Shown here piece after piece: positions 54,463 to 63,885 of a stretch of 64,000 nucleotides of DNA (position 1 is its first letter; every line of letters begins with the position of its first letter). Origin of the DNA: Candidatus Saccharicenans sp. (lineage in GTDB: Bacteria > Acidobacteriota > Aminicenantia > Aminicenantales > Saccharicenantaceae). Position numbers and translations under genes: made by a program. The notes beneath the pieces were generated by a model. That model searched no databases, had not been told where the DNA came from, and saw nothing but the letters and a program-made list of their open reading frames with translations. The stretch spans positions 62,001-126,000 of the forward strand of contig JAGOPD010000001.1 in NCBI GenBank assembly GCA_017992175.1. The letters are read 5' to 3'.

Positions 54463-55814
54463 GGGATAAAAAATTTTGGTTAGCGGTCTTGACCTTACTC
54501 GGTTGCGGCTGGCTATCTTTATCAGCTCAGCCGGTTGAGCCGAAGAAAATGGAATTGACCTTAAGTGATTGCTTGAGACTGGCTCTGGAACAAAATCCTT
54601 TTTATCTTTCCACTCAGGAAAAGGAGAGCCAGGCTAAGGCTCAGGTCCGCCAGGCTGTCTCAAACTTTTTCCCTAACGTCAGTGCCCAGGGAACGGATAT
54701 TCTTGATAAAAAAGTATTTACGATAGAAATCCCGCCGATGGTCCCTGGCCAATCGCCGCAGAGAGTCAGATTCGATTTTACCCGGAACTATCAAATGACC
54801 TTGAATTTTTCTTTTCCTCTTTTTACCAGTGGCCGGTTGATGTCAGGCTACAAGCAAGCCGACTACAATTATCAGGCTACCAAAGCCTCTATTCGCCAGA
54901 CCAGGCAGGAAACTGTCTATAATGTTAAAAGTGCTTTTTACGCTTATCTGCTGGCTCGGGATTTTCAGATTGTTGCTCAAGAATCGGTTGACCTGGCTGA
55001 AAAGCACCTGACCAATGCCAGAAATCTGTATGAAGTTGGAATGGCCACCAAACTGGATCTGCTGCGAGCTGAAGTGCAATTGGCGAATTTACAGCCACAG
55101 CTCATCAAGGCAAAAAATGCTTTGAATCTGTCCGAGCTGGCCCTGAAGAATCTTATCGGTGTTGAGCTTAACCAGCCAATTGAGATTAAAGGCCAGCTAT
55201 CTTTCGAAGAAGTTCAGATTAATTCGGAGGAAGCTGTTCAAAAAGCCCTGCTGAATCGGCCGGAAGTCCATCAGCTCAGCTATCAGCGGATGATGAGCGA
55301 GCAGATGTTTAAACTGGCTAAAGCCAATGAATTGCCTTCTCTGGCTATTGGCGGCAGCCTTAGTTACTGGTCCAATTCTTTAGCCCTGAAAAAGAATAAC
55401 TGGGAAAATTATTATACCATCAGTTTGGTCTTGAATATTCCCATCTTTAAGGGATTTGCCAATGAGGCTCAGGCGGCTCAGGCTAAGGCCCTGACCAGAC
55501 AGCTGGATTATTCAATGAAAGGTCTGGTTGAGGCGGTCAAGTTAGAAGTTCAACAGGCGGTGCTTAATTATCAACAGGCTAAAGAAGCCGTCGCCTCACA
55601 GGAGAAAAATGTGGAACAAGCTCAGGAGGCTGTCCGGCTGGCTGAGCTGAATTTCTCAGAAGGATTGGCCACCACGCTGGATGTGACCACTGCTCAGGTG
55701 GCTTTAAGTCAGGCCAGAACCAACTATGCTCAGGCTCTGTATGATTGCCTGATGGCCCTGGCCGAGCTGGAAAAGGCTGTCGGTGAAAGCAGCTTTGGTC
55801 CAGAGACTAATTAA
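54459..55814 (+). CDS. TolC-family outer-membrane efflux protein
   Basis: A 451-residue outer-membrane channel. A signal peptide (about 1-23, ending LSAQ) is followed by two OEP repeats with LTLSDCLRLALEQNPFYLS and KLDLLRAEVQLANLQPQL / TLDVTTAQVALSQARTNYAQALYD, the second being the mirror motif. It is the outer component for the adaptor and pump encoded next. It confirms an outer membrane. Confidence 0.93.
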   Translation: MRDKKFWLAVLTLLGCGWLSLSAQPVEPKKMELTLSDCLRLALEQNPFYLSTQEKESQAKAQVRQAVSNFFPNVSAQGTDILDKKVFTIEIPPMVPGQSPQRVRFDFTRNYQMTLNFSFPLFTSGRLMSGYKQADYNYQATKASIRQTRQETVYNVKSAFYAYLLARDFQIVAQESVDLAEKHLTNARNLYEVGMATKLDLLRAEVQLANLQPQLIKAKNALNLSELALKNLIGVELNQPIEIKGQLSFEEVQINSEEAVQKALLNRPEVHQLSYQRMMSEQMFKLAKANELPSLAIGGSLSYWSNSLALKKNNWENYYTISLVLNIPIFKGFANEAQAAQAKALTRQLDYSMKGLVEAVKLEVQQAVLNYQQAKEAVASQEKNVEQAQEAVRLAELNFSEGLATTLDVTTAQVALSQARTNYAQALYDCLMALAELEKAVGESSFGPETN

Positions 55815-55870
55815 TCCTTGAGGCTTTTTTCATGAATAAAAAGAAACTTAGCACTTTTGAGGAGGATAGA

Positions 55871-57004
55871 ATGCTAAAGAAGGTTAAAGGTATTCCCGTA
55901 ATACTGGTTCTGTGTGGTTTGCTTCTTTTAACTTTTTCTGCTTGCCAGACAAGAACAGAGGATAAAAATACTCTCAACAATCAGACTCAAATAGAATACA
56001 GGCCTGTTCAGGTCAAAGTCTATAAAGTTACCGGACAGAAAATCGCAGAAAAATTAACTTATACAGCGGTTCTTGAGGCCTGGAAGAAACAGGTCATAAC
56101 TCCTGATATTTCAGGCAAAATTGCCAGAATCTATGTTAATGAAGGTGACCGCGTTAAAGCCGGACAATTGCTGGCTGAACTTGATACCAGAGCTATCAGG
56201 TTGCAATTAGAACAGGCAGAAGCAGCTCTGGCCGCAGCCAAGGCCAACCTGGAGGACGCCAGGAAAAATATGGACAGGATGGAAAGGCTTTTTCAGGAAA
56301 AGGCCGTTTCAGAGCAACAATATGAAAAAGCCAGATTGGTGCTGGAAGCAGCTCAGGCTCAAAAAGACCAAGCCGAAGCTGCGGTTAATCTGGCCAAGCA
56401 CAACCTGGAAGTATCTCTGATGAAAGCTCCTTTCGACGGAGTGATTGCTTCTAAAAATGCAGAGGAAGGTGATGTCATTAATCCGATGATGGCTGGTATG
56501 TCTGCCAGTTCGGGTGTTCTGAGTCTGGCCAATTATTCGCGGATCAAGGTTAAATTTGATGTAGCCCCTGAAGACATTCATAAGATTTCTCGCGGTCAGA
56601 AGGTTTATCTGGAAGGGTATGATCTTCCAGGGCAAAGATTTGAAGGAGAGATTTCGGTAGTTAACTCTGCTGCTGATCTCCAGACAAAAAAGTTCAGAGT
56701 CGAGGCTCTGATTAATAATCCCGAGCTCCAGCTCAAACCAGGTATGTTCGGTCAGGTTATCATCGAAGTTAAATCAAAGGAAGATGTTCTGGCAGTTCCT
56801 TTAAAAGCCCTGCTAGAAAATTCTTATGTGATGGTCGTAGAAGGTAACAAAGCAGTGAGAAAAAATGTCACCACTGGTTTAAAAAATAAGGACTTGATCG
56901 AGATAACATCAGGCTTAAATGAGAATGATCTGGTCATTGTGGAAGGAAATTTTGGGTTACCGGACGGCAATCCAGTGGAGATCCAGAATGAGGTGGCAAA
57001 ATGA
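55871..57004 (+). CDS. RND efflux periplasmic adaptor (membrane fusion lipoprotein)
   Basis: A 377-residue adaptor with a lipoprotein signal ending at Cys25 (TFSAC). The barrel-sandwich half motif is ISGKIARIYVNEGDRVKAGQLLAELD, followed by a coiled-coil hairpin and the second half motif LMKAPFDGVIASKNAEEGDVI. GAGGAGG five bases before the ATG at 55871 decides this start over one at 55832. It should dock the pump (next gene, four-base overlap) to the TolC protein. Confidence 0.93.
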   Translation: MLKKVKGIPVILVLCGLLLLTFSACQTRTEDKNTLNNQTQIEYRPVQVKVYKVTGQKIAEKLTYTAVLEAWKKQVITPDISGKIARIYVNEGDRVKAGQLLAELDTRAIRLQLEQAEAALAAAKANLEDARKNMDRMERLFQEKAVSEQQYEKARLVLEAAQAQKDQAEAAVNLAKHNLEVSLMKAPFDGVIASKNAEEGDVINPMMAGMSASSGVLSLANYSRIKVKFDVAPEDIHKISRGQKVYLEGYDLPGQRFEGEISVVNSAADLQTKKFRVEALINNPELQLKPGMFGQVIIEVKSKEDVLAVPLKALLENSYVMVVEGNKAVRKNVTTGLKNKDLIEITSGLNENDLVIVEGNFGLPDGNPVEIQNEVAK

Positions 57005-60000
57005 ACATTTCTGAATTCTCGGTCAAGCGCAAAGTCACAGCCTCGATGATCGTTATGATCATCGTGGTCTTTGGCCTAATTTCGGTGACCAGGCTCGGCC
57101 TGGATTTGATGCCGGACCTGGAATTTCCAACTGTATCAATCATTACCACTTACCGTGGAGCTTCTTCTGAAGACATTGAAGCAACCATAACGGAAAATAT
57201 CGAGCAATGGATAAGTTCGGTCAAGGATGTCAAAAAGATAACTTCTACCAGCTCAGAAGGTGTCTCGGCTATCAGGGTCGAATTTGAGTGGGGAACCAAT
57301 ACTGATTTTGCTGCTCAGGATATTCGAGACCAGCTGGGATTGTATGAACAATTTCTTCCAGAAAATGCGGATAGTCCGGTAGTGGTTAAATTTGATGTGT
57401 CTCAGCTGCCGATCATATTTTATGGAATAACAGCTAACGGCACCATGTCCACCTATCGTTTGAAGAAGCTGATTGAAGATGAAATCAAACCACGGCTGGA
57501 AAGGATCGATGGTGTTGCTTCGGCTCTGGTCTATTCAAGTGACGACCGGGAAATCAGGGTAGAAGTTGATAAAAATGCTATGGTTGCCCGCAACCTGTCT
57601 TTAAATCAGGTGATGATGGCTCTGGCTGCTGAGAACCTGAACACACCGGCTGGCGATTTAACCGAAGGGCACGAATCGCTAATTGTCAGAGCGGTCGGGG
57701 AATTCAAAAGTCTTGAAGATATTAAAAATGTGGTCGTCGGTTTGTCTCAGCGCGGTGAGCCAATTTATGTAAAAGATATTGCTCAGGTGAAAGATACTTT
57801 TAAAGAGACTCATACGGTGGGCCGCATCCAGGGGGAAAGAGGAGTTTTTCTGATCGTTAATAAAAGATCAGGGGCTAATGTGGCAGCGGTGGGCAAAAAG
57901 GTCAAGCAAGAGGTAGCCAGATTAGCCACCAACTTACCTCAGGGGATCAGGTTTACCCCGGTTATGGACCAGGATGATATGGTTAGACGGGTAACCAGCA
58001 ATACAGCCAATACAGCCTGGCAGGGCGGACTGCTGGCTGCCCTCTTAATCTTTTTATTTCTGCGTAACTGGCGGCCGACTCTTATTATCTCTTTGTCCAT
58101 ACCACTTTCGGTTATTACGACTTTTATTGGCCTCTACTTTGCCGGTTATACTTTTAATATCATGACACTGGCCGGGCTGGCTCTGGGTGTCGGTATGCTG
58201 GTGGATAACTCCATTGTGGTCATAGAAAATACCTTCCGGCATCTGGAACAGGGAGAGCCAGTCGATCAGGCCTCGGTGGTTGGTGCGTCAGAAGTAGGTA
58301 TGGCTATTACCGCTTCTACTTTGACCACCGTTATTGTCTTTTTGCCGATTGTCTTTGCCACCGGGATTGTGGCCAAACTGACCACCACCATGGCGGTTAC
58401 AGTGACTATTGCTCTGTTTTCTTCTCTTTTTGTGGCACTCACTATTGTCCCTCTTTTTTCCTCTATCTTTTACCGGGGTAAGGGCAGCGAGGTGGTCAAT
58501 AGAAATGCCATGAGAGAGGCCAGATTCGAAGGAGGACGTCGTATATATCGGAAGTTACTGACCGATGCTCTGAAAAAAAGAAAATATGTCCTGGGTACAG
58601 TAGTTGCACTTTTCATTATTTCCGTGGCGATTATTCCTTTTATGAAGACTGAATTTCTGCCTGAATCTGACCAGCAATCAATTCTGCTCAAAGTGACGCT
58701 GCCAGTTGGTACCGCTATTGAAGAAACCGACCGAGTCATCGCCCAGGCTGAAAAACTATTCCTGCAACAGCCGGAGGTGCTGGTTGCCTCAGTACAGGCC
58801 GGTTCTTCAGCCGAGCAAAATCGGATGGGAGCTGGTGGCAGGATGAGTTTAAGCGGCCAGCATGAAGGTTTGATAATTGTCAGACTTGTTCCCAAAGAAG
58901 AACGAAAATTTTCTGATAAGGAGATACTGGAAAGAGTCAGAAAGTCATTACCTTCTCTGACCAATGTCAAATTTGAACAGATCAATATGGGCTCCAGCGC
59001 CATCACTGGAGCAGCTGCTCCGGTTGAGATCAAAGTTTTTGGCCAGGATTTCGACCTTCTTAAGCAGCTGGCTGACAGTATTGTGTATAAAATAAAAGAC
59101 ATAGAAGGGCTGCGCGATGTAACTCATATTCTGACTGAAGGTAGCCCCGAACATCAATTTATTCTTGACCGGGAAAGGGCCTCAAGATTGGGCCTGTCCA
59201 TAGGCCAGATCTCAGACCTCGTTCTGACCGGTACTCAGGGAAAAGTTGTCAATAGATACCGCGATGGAAAAGACGAGATTGATATCAGGCTGATTTTATC
59301 TGAAGAGTATCGTGAGTCTCTGGATGAAATTAAGACCTTGCCTTTATCATCAGCCACCGGCAAAACTATTTATCTCAGCCAGGTATCAGACTGGCAACGC
59401 GGTATCGGTCCCCTGAAGATTACCAGAGAAAACCAGCTACGTGAGGTTTCGGTCACTGCCAACATTATTGGCCGGGACCTGGGAAGTATTATGGGAGATA
59501 TCAGGGAGAGATTAGCTGGTTTTGAGCAACAACTGCCAGAAGGTTATTTTATTGAATATGGCGGAGACTATGAAGAGATGGTTGATACTTTCAAAATCCT
59601 GATTGCTGCCTTAGCTGTTGCTGTTCTTTTAATTTATATGGTCATGGCTGCCCAATTTGAGCACTTTCTCCATCCTTTTGTGGTCATGTTTACTTTGCCT
59701 CTGGCTTTAATTGGCGTGGTATTTAGCCTGCTTATTGCTGGTCAGTCTATCAGCCTGGTCTCTCTGGTTGGGGTGATTATTCTGGCTGGTGTGGCAGTTA
59801 ATAATGGAATAGTTATGATTGACTATATTAATCAACTAATCAGAAGAGGTGTGGAAAAGAGGAGAGCAGTTATTGAAGGAGCAGTGACCAGGTTGCGGCC
59901 AGTTTTACTGACAGCTTTAACCACTATTCTCGGCGTTATTCCTATGGCTGTATCGAGATCTTCTGGTTCAGAAATCAGATCGCCCATGGGCATGGTTATG

Positions 60001-60120
60001 CTGGGAGGCTTGATCGTTTGTACGTTTCTGACTCTGTTTATTATCCCGATTCTGTACAGCCTGTTTAATAAAATTTCCTTTAAGGATTATGTTCCAAAAG
60101 ATGAAGACCGCTTAGTATAA
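57001..60120 (+). CDS. RND-family multidrug efflux transporter
   Basis: A 1039-residue inner-membrane proton-driven pump with 12 helices and two large periplasmic loops. Signatures include the N-terminal ISEFSVKRKVTASMIV and GLDLMPDLEFPTVSI, the TM4 proton-relay motif ALGVGMLVDNSIVVIENTFRHLEQG and VNNGIVMIDYINQLIRRG near TM10. It has one Asp in the TM4 motif where AcrB has two. It belongs to the HAE-1-like hydrophobe exporters; the substrate cannot be read from sequence. Confidence 0.94.
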   Translation: MNISEFSVKRKVTASMIVMIIVVFGLISVTRLGLDLMPDLEFPTVSIITTYRGASSEDIEATITENIEQWISSVKDVKKITSTSSEGVSAIRVEFEWGTNTDFAAQDIRDQLGLYEQFLPENADSPVVVKFDVSQLPIIFYGITANGTMSTYRLKKLIEDEIKPRLERIDGVASALVYSSDDREIRVEVDKNAMVARNLSLNQVMMALAAENLNTPAGDLTEGHESLIVRAVGEFKSLEDIKNVVVGLSQRGEPIYVKDIAQVKDTFKETHTVGRIQGERGVFLIVNKRSGANVAAVGKKVKQEVARLATNLPQGIRFTPVMDQDDMVRRVTSNTANTAWQGGLLAALLIFLFLRNWRPTLIISLSIPLSVITTFIGLYFAGYTFNIMTLAGLALGVGMLVDNSIVVIENTFRHLEQGEPVDQASVVGASEVGMAITASTLTTVIVFLPIVFATGIVAKLTTTMAVTVTIALFSSLFVALTIVPLFSSIFYRGKGSEVVNRNAMREARFEGGRRIYRKLLTDALKKRKYVLGTVVALFIISVAIIPFMKTEFLPESDQQSILLKVTLPVGTAIEETDRVIAQAEKLFLQQPEVLVASVQAGSSAEQNRMGAGGRMSLSGQHEGLIIVRLVPKEERKFSDKEILERVRKSLPSLTNVKFEQINMGSSAITGAAAPVEIKVFGQDFDLLKQLADSIVYKIKDIEGLRDVTHILTEGSPEHQFILDRERASRLGLSIGQISDLVLTGTQGKVVNRYRDGKDEIDIRLILSEEYRESLDEIKTLPLSSATGKTIYLSQVSDWQRGIGPLKITRENQLREVSVTANIIGRDLGSIMGDIRERLAGFEQQLPEGYFIEYGGDYEEMVDTFKILIAALAVAVLLIYMVMAAQFEHFLHPFVVMFTLPLALIGVVFSLLIAGQSISLVSLVGVIILAGVAVNNGIVMIDYINQLIRRGVEKRRAVIEGAVTRLRPVLLTALTTILGVIPMAVSRSSGSEIRSPMGMVMLGGLIVCTFLTLFIIPILYSLFNKISFKDYVPKDEDRLV

Positions 60121-60136
60121 ATACCAGCTGATATGA

Positions 60137-60167
60137 GGGGGCAGCCGGGCGGCTGCCCCCTTTTTTT
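60137..60167 (+). terminator. Intrinsic terminator of the efflux operon
   Basis: A perfect 10-bp stem GGGGGCAGCC/GGCTGCCCCC with a GGGC loop (60137-60160) is followed by seven T (60161-60167). It lies 17 bases after the pump stop codon. Confidence 0.95.
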
Positions 60168-60352
60168 GTTTTGATTCGCACCAAAAATCGCAGCCAATTG
60201 GCTTGATTTTTTCTCACTTACGCTTTCATTTTTCAGATCCCAAGTTTATCTCTGGCTAAGATGCCTGTTACTCTGGACGAACGTGATTAAAGGTTTGCTT
60301 GAAAGCCAGAAATTTATTATGCTTATTCTGACCTGACTCAGAGGAGGACGGG

Positions 60353-62593
60353 GTGAGAAGAAGAATCGTTTTAAAAAGATTTTTTGGCTATTTGATTTGG
60401 TTTTTCATTTTGGTTAATAGCTTTAATCTTCAGGGGCTGGCCGCTCCCAGGAAAATTATTTATCTGGATGCCTCTATCTTACCTGAGGGCCCATTAAAAA
60501 GATGGCATAATCTGGGAACAATCGGTGGCGATTTTATACCTGTTTTTCGAAGTCTGCCCTCAGTTCAGCCGGTCAGTGGCCAGAGGGGGGTTAATCTAAC
60601 CGGCCGGGATATTCTACTTCGTTCAACTTTTACTCCACCCTCGAGCCTTAATGGGCAGAAGCCATTTACTATTTTAGCCAAGGTTTATTTTAATGAATTA
60701 GGCCAGCGACAGATAATACTTAACTGGTCGCAGGAGGTGGAGAGTTCAGCTATTTTTGGCCTGGGCAAAGGGCTGGATGCCGCTTTCTATAATTCAGTTA
60801 AGAACAGACTGGGATATAAGGGAGGCTTCCCTCTACAAAAAACCTGGCATCTACTGGCCCTGGTTTATGACCAGCAAAAAATCAGCATTTATGTTGATGG
60901 CTGGCTCAATAGCCAGATTGATGCACGGCTGGACATCAAATCCGGCAAATCTATTTATCTGGGCGGGCAGGTCATCACCGGCTTTCCTCTGCCTTTTGAT
61001 CCTCTTAATGGTTATCTGGCCACTCTGGAAGTTCTGGATGAGGCTCTGAGCCCGATGACCATCTGGAATCTGGCCGGTCATCGGGAGGCGATTCCCGTCT
61101 ATCCGGCCGAAGGAGAAGTTCTGCAGACTGTTTCAACCAGCCTGAAATGGGAAAAAGGCGATGACCGGGCAGCCCTTTTTTCGGTATACTTTTCTTCCTC
61201 CAAAGAAGAGGTAGAGAAAGGAGTAAAGAAGGCCGCTAAGGGAAATTTCCCGGCAGAAAGCCAGGCTTGCGATCTCACCGGCCTTCGTCCTGGCCAGGTT
61301 TATTTCTGGCGGGTAGATCAACTGGATGCTCAGGGAAAACTACTCCAGGCAGGCCAGCTGAGGAGCTTTGCTGTTGATGACGGTTCTGCCCGGAATCCTT
61401 CTCCTCACCATCTTCATGGCAGTGTCCGTTCTGATTTGAAGCAACTCAGCTGGAAACCAGGGCCCTGGGCCACCTCTCAGGACATTTATTTCAGTTCAGA
61501 CCTTAAAAAATTGGAAAAGAGCAAACCGGCGGCCAGAGGAATTAAACCCGGTTCAGACTTTTTTTACCTGCCTGAAAAAGAACTTGATTATGGGCACAGC
61601 TATTACTGGAAAGTTACAACCAAAAATGATCGTCTGCCTGAATCTCCCGGTCAGCTTTGGTCTTTCCGTGTGCAAGATCAGCTTGAAGAGGATGATCTGA
61701 CTTTCTTCGTGGTCTCAGACCTGCATTATGGCGGAACTGTCAATTTCCGGAAATTGAACAGGCAGACGGTGGAGGCCATGAACTCCCTGCCGGGCCAGCT
61801 TTACCCTGAGGACAAAGGTGTTAAGGGCAAGGTTCATATACCCAGAGGGGTGGTCATTACCGGGGATATTGTCGATGATGGCTCCGCGCCTGACATCGAA
61901 AAAACCTGGCAGGAGTATGTTGAGGATTATGGCTTGACTGGCGATAAACTTCTGGCTTTTCCTGTTTATGAGGGTTTTGGGGAAAGCGACGGCCCTTCTT
62001 CCGGGCTGGTCAGAGTTAATCTAAAAAGCCGTAACCGCCTCCGGTCTGGTCTTCGAAGTATTTCGGCCGATGGCCTCCATTATTCCTGGGATTGGGGCCA
62101 GGTTCATTTCGTTCAGTTGAATCTTTACCCCGGCAGTGCCGGAGAAGAATATCTGAATATCTGGAGAAGAAGAGTCAGCGGTGATGCCCGCTATCCGAAA
62201 CACAGCCTGGAATTTCTGATCGATGACCTGAGAAGAAATGTCGGTAGCAGCGGCCGGCCGGTAGTTTTGTTTGAACATTACGGCTTTGATTCCTGGAGTG
62301 AAGCTTTCTGGACCGAAAAAGAAAGAAGTGCTTTCCTCCAGACTATTCAGCCATATAACATTATCGCTATTTTCTGGGGACATTCAGAAGTCCCGCAAGG
62401 TTTCAGCTGGAATGGTATCAAGACCTGGTGCGCCGGGACAAGCAATCATGATCCTGACCCGGGCGAATTTCTGGTGGTTAAAATTACCACCGGCCGGAAA
62501 AATGGACAACTGGTCGTAGCCACCCGGGAAATTAATAGCTGGGGCTCGGTTGACAAGACCAGCTTTCCGGTCAAAAAGGCACCTCAAAAATAG
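60353..62593 (+). CDS. Secreted LamG – FnIII-like – metallophosphoesterase-like protein
   Basis: A 746-residue exported protein starting at GTG after GAGGAGG. A signal peptide (about 1-30) precedes a LamG/concanavalin-like domain (~45-245), two fibronectin-III-like units (~250-445) and a calcineurin-type phosphoesterase domain (~450-740). The domain has DLHYGG near 454 and GDIVDDG near 503. The usual GNHD is replaced by GESD (in YEGFGESDGP, ~540), and the final GHxH by GHSE (~675). The metal site is therefore probably altered or inactive. It may be an extracellular binding or degradative enzyme; the substrate is unknown. Confidence 0.82.
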   Translation: MRRRIVLKRFFGYLIWFFILVNSFNLQGLAAPRKIIYLDASILPEGPLKRWHNLGTIGGDFIPVFRSLPSVQPVSGQRGVNLTGRDILLRSTFTPPSSLNGQKPFTILAKVYFNELGQRQIILNWSQEVESSAIFGLGKGLDAAFYNSVKNRLGYKGGFPLQKTWHLLALVYDQQKISIYVDGWLNSQIDARLDIKSGKSIYLGGQVITGFPLPFDPLNGYLATLEVLDEALSPMTIWNLAGHREAIPVYPAEGEVLQTVSTSLKWEKGDDRAALFSVYFSSSKEEVEKGVKKAAKGNFPAESQACDLTGLRPGQVYFWRVDQLDAQGKLLQAGQLRSFAVDDGSARNPSPHHLHGSVRSDLKQLSWKPGPWATSQDIYFSSDLKKLEKSKPAARGIKPGSDFFYLPEKELDYGHSYYWKVTTKNDRLPESPGQLWSFRVQDQLEEDDLTFFVVSDLHYGGTVNFRKLNRQTVEAMNSLPGQLYPEDKGVKGKVHIPRGVVITGDIVDDGSAPDIEKTWQEYVEDYGLTGDKLLAFPVYEGFGESDGPSSGLVRVNLKSRNRLRSGLRSISADGLHYSWDWGQVHFVQLNLYPGSAGEEYLNIWRRRVSGDARYPKHSLEFLIDDLRRNVGSSGRPVVLFEHYGFDSWSEAFWTEKERSAFLQTIQPYNIIAIFWGHSEVPQGFSWNGIKTWCAGTSNHDPDPGEFLVVKITTGRKNGQLVVATREINSWGSVDKTSFPVKKAPQK

Positions 62594-62626
62594 CCCGGCT
62601 TTGATCTTCTAAAATTTCCATCAGTC

Positions 62627-63772
62627 TTAAGTTTTATATTTTAAAAAGACTCCGATATTACCATAATGTTTCAATCTGGTCAGTGAATTAAGCTGATAAA
62701 CAGGGACTCCCCTGGCTAAAGCCAGTTCGACTGCTTCATCAACAATATCAGCGGCCGGCTCGGTTTTAACCAGACAAACCGGGCAGGTTTCAGTCTGAAG
62801 ATAAAGGTTGTGACATTTGGGGCAAACCCGGCCGGGCTGAGAAAAATTATGAGTAACAATCAGCGATTGAGCTTCAAAGGAATTAAGTTTTCGCAACGAA
62901 TCGGCCAGGCCGGCTACCGCCCGTCCGCCCCGCTCCAGTTCGTCAATGAATTTCTTGACCAGTTCTTCCTCTTGAGCTTTCTTGAGCTGTCCCTCAAACT
63001 CAGCACATTCTTTAAGTATCCTGGATTCAGCTGTATCAGGCCTGGCCTTAATCCGGCCTTTTAGTTTTCCCTTGACATAGGAATGAAATAAAGACTCAAG
63101 CTGAGAATAAAATTCATCATCGCTGCCAACCAGCAGCCAGTCGAACTGATTCCGATTCAAGATCTCGAAGGTTTTTTCAGCTGATTTTTTGAAATGGTCG
63201 AGAAGATGGGCTTCAATATGCCGTTCTATTCTCTTTGATTCGTAGCCTTCAAAACCGCCTTTTTTAACTTGCTTCGGAACGTCGCTGGTCAGGCGGTCAA
63301 TCAGTTTTATTTCACCTAAGTAAATTTCGTACCACTTAGCCTCCTTTCTATTAATCAGAAAGACTAACATTTTTTTAAATCTTTCGAGGATAGCCGTTAA
63401 GGGCCTGGTATAAAAGTCAAAATCTATGATAACCCGGTTACGCGGGCCATGGGGCAGTTCCAGCTCTTGCCAGTAATTCTGCCCGGAGCAGGAGAAAATA
63501 GCCAGTCCGGGCGACTTGAACGGGCTAAGTTTTTTCTGACAGAATTGCGAGATTTTTTCCAGGTCGGCCTGGATTGAGTTTTTGATTTCAGGAGAAAGGT
63601 TCTTGGCTTCCAGCTCCTGTTTGGCCTGGTTGATTAAAGCTTTGCCGGCAGCGTTAATAGCCTTCAAGGTTTGCTGGCTTTTATCGGTATTCAGGTAAAA
63701 GCTGGTCGCCTGATGGGGAGTGGTTTTCTGGCGGGCTAATTCTTCGATTTGAGAAGTGCTCGTTAATTTCAT
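62627..63772 (-). CDS. baeRF-family protein (bacterial archaeo-eukaryotic release factor-like)
   Basis: A 381-residue soluble protein resembling the bacterial eRF1/Dom34/Vms1-like families. RNRVIIDFDFYTRPLTAIL and EGYESKRIERHIEAHLLDHFKKSAEK mark the middle domain, DWLLVGSDDEF the next strand, and CPKCHNLYLQTETCPVC a C-terminal zinc-ribbon-type motif within the L7Ae-like domain. The family is thought to act on ribosomes or peptidyl-tRNA; that is prediction. TTAGGAGGAGG precedes the ATG. It is convergent with the phosphoesterase-like gene. Confidence 0.8.
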   Translation of the reverse strand: MKLTSTSQIEELARQKTTPHQATSFYLNTDKSQQTLKAINAAGKALINQAKQELEAKNLSPEIKNSIQADLEKISQFCQKKLSPFKSPGLAIFSCSGQNYWQELELPHGPRNRVIIDFDFYTRPLTAILERFKKMLVFLINRKEAKWYEIYLGEIKLIDRLTSDVPKQVKKGGFEGYESKRIERHIEAHLLDHFKKSAEKTFEILNRNQFDWLLVGSDDEFYSQLESLFHSYVKGKLKGRIKARPDTAESRILKECAEFEGQLKKAQEEELVKKFIDELERGGRAVAGLADSLRKLNSFEAQSLIVTHNFSQPGRVCPKCHNLYLQTETCPVCLVKTEPAADIVDEAVELALARGVPVYQLNSLTRLKHYGNIGVFLKYKT

Positions 63773-63856
63773 GATACCTCCTCCTAAAAAGAATTTGGAT
63801 GAAAAAATGAATATGTTTTGAAAGACAAGGCTGCTGATTTTAAGACCACTAATTTT

Positions 63857-63885
63857 AAATTAAGACTCCTGCCGCCTTTTGTCAA
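63857..63885 (-). promoter_or_regulatory. Candidate promoter of the baeRF gene
   Basis: On the minus strand TTGACA (63880-63885), 17 bases and TAATTT (63857-63862) lie about 85 bases upstream of the ATG at 63772. The remaining 63886-64000 shows no gene or clear signal. Confidence 0.5.

Noticed and set aside
58470-59102. A 210-residue minus-strand open frame inside the RND pump gene
   Set aside because: Ser/Arg/Leu-rich antisense shadow of a well-conserved transporter.
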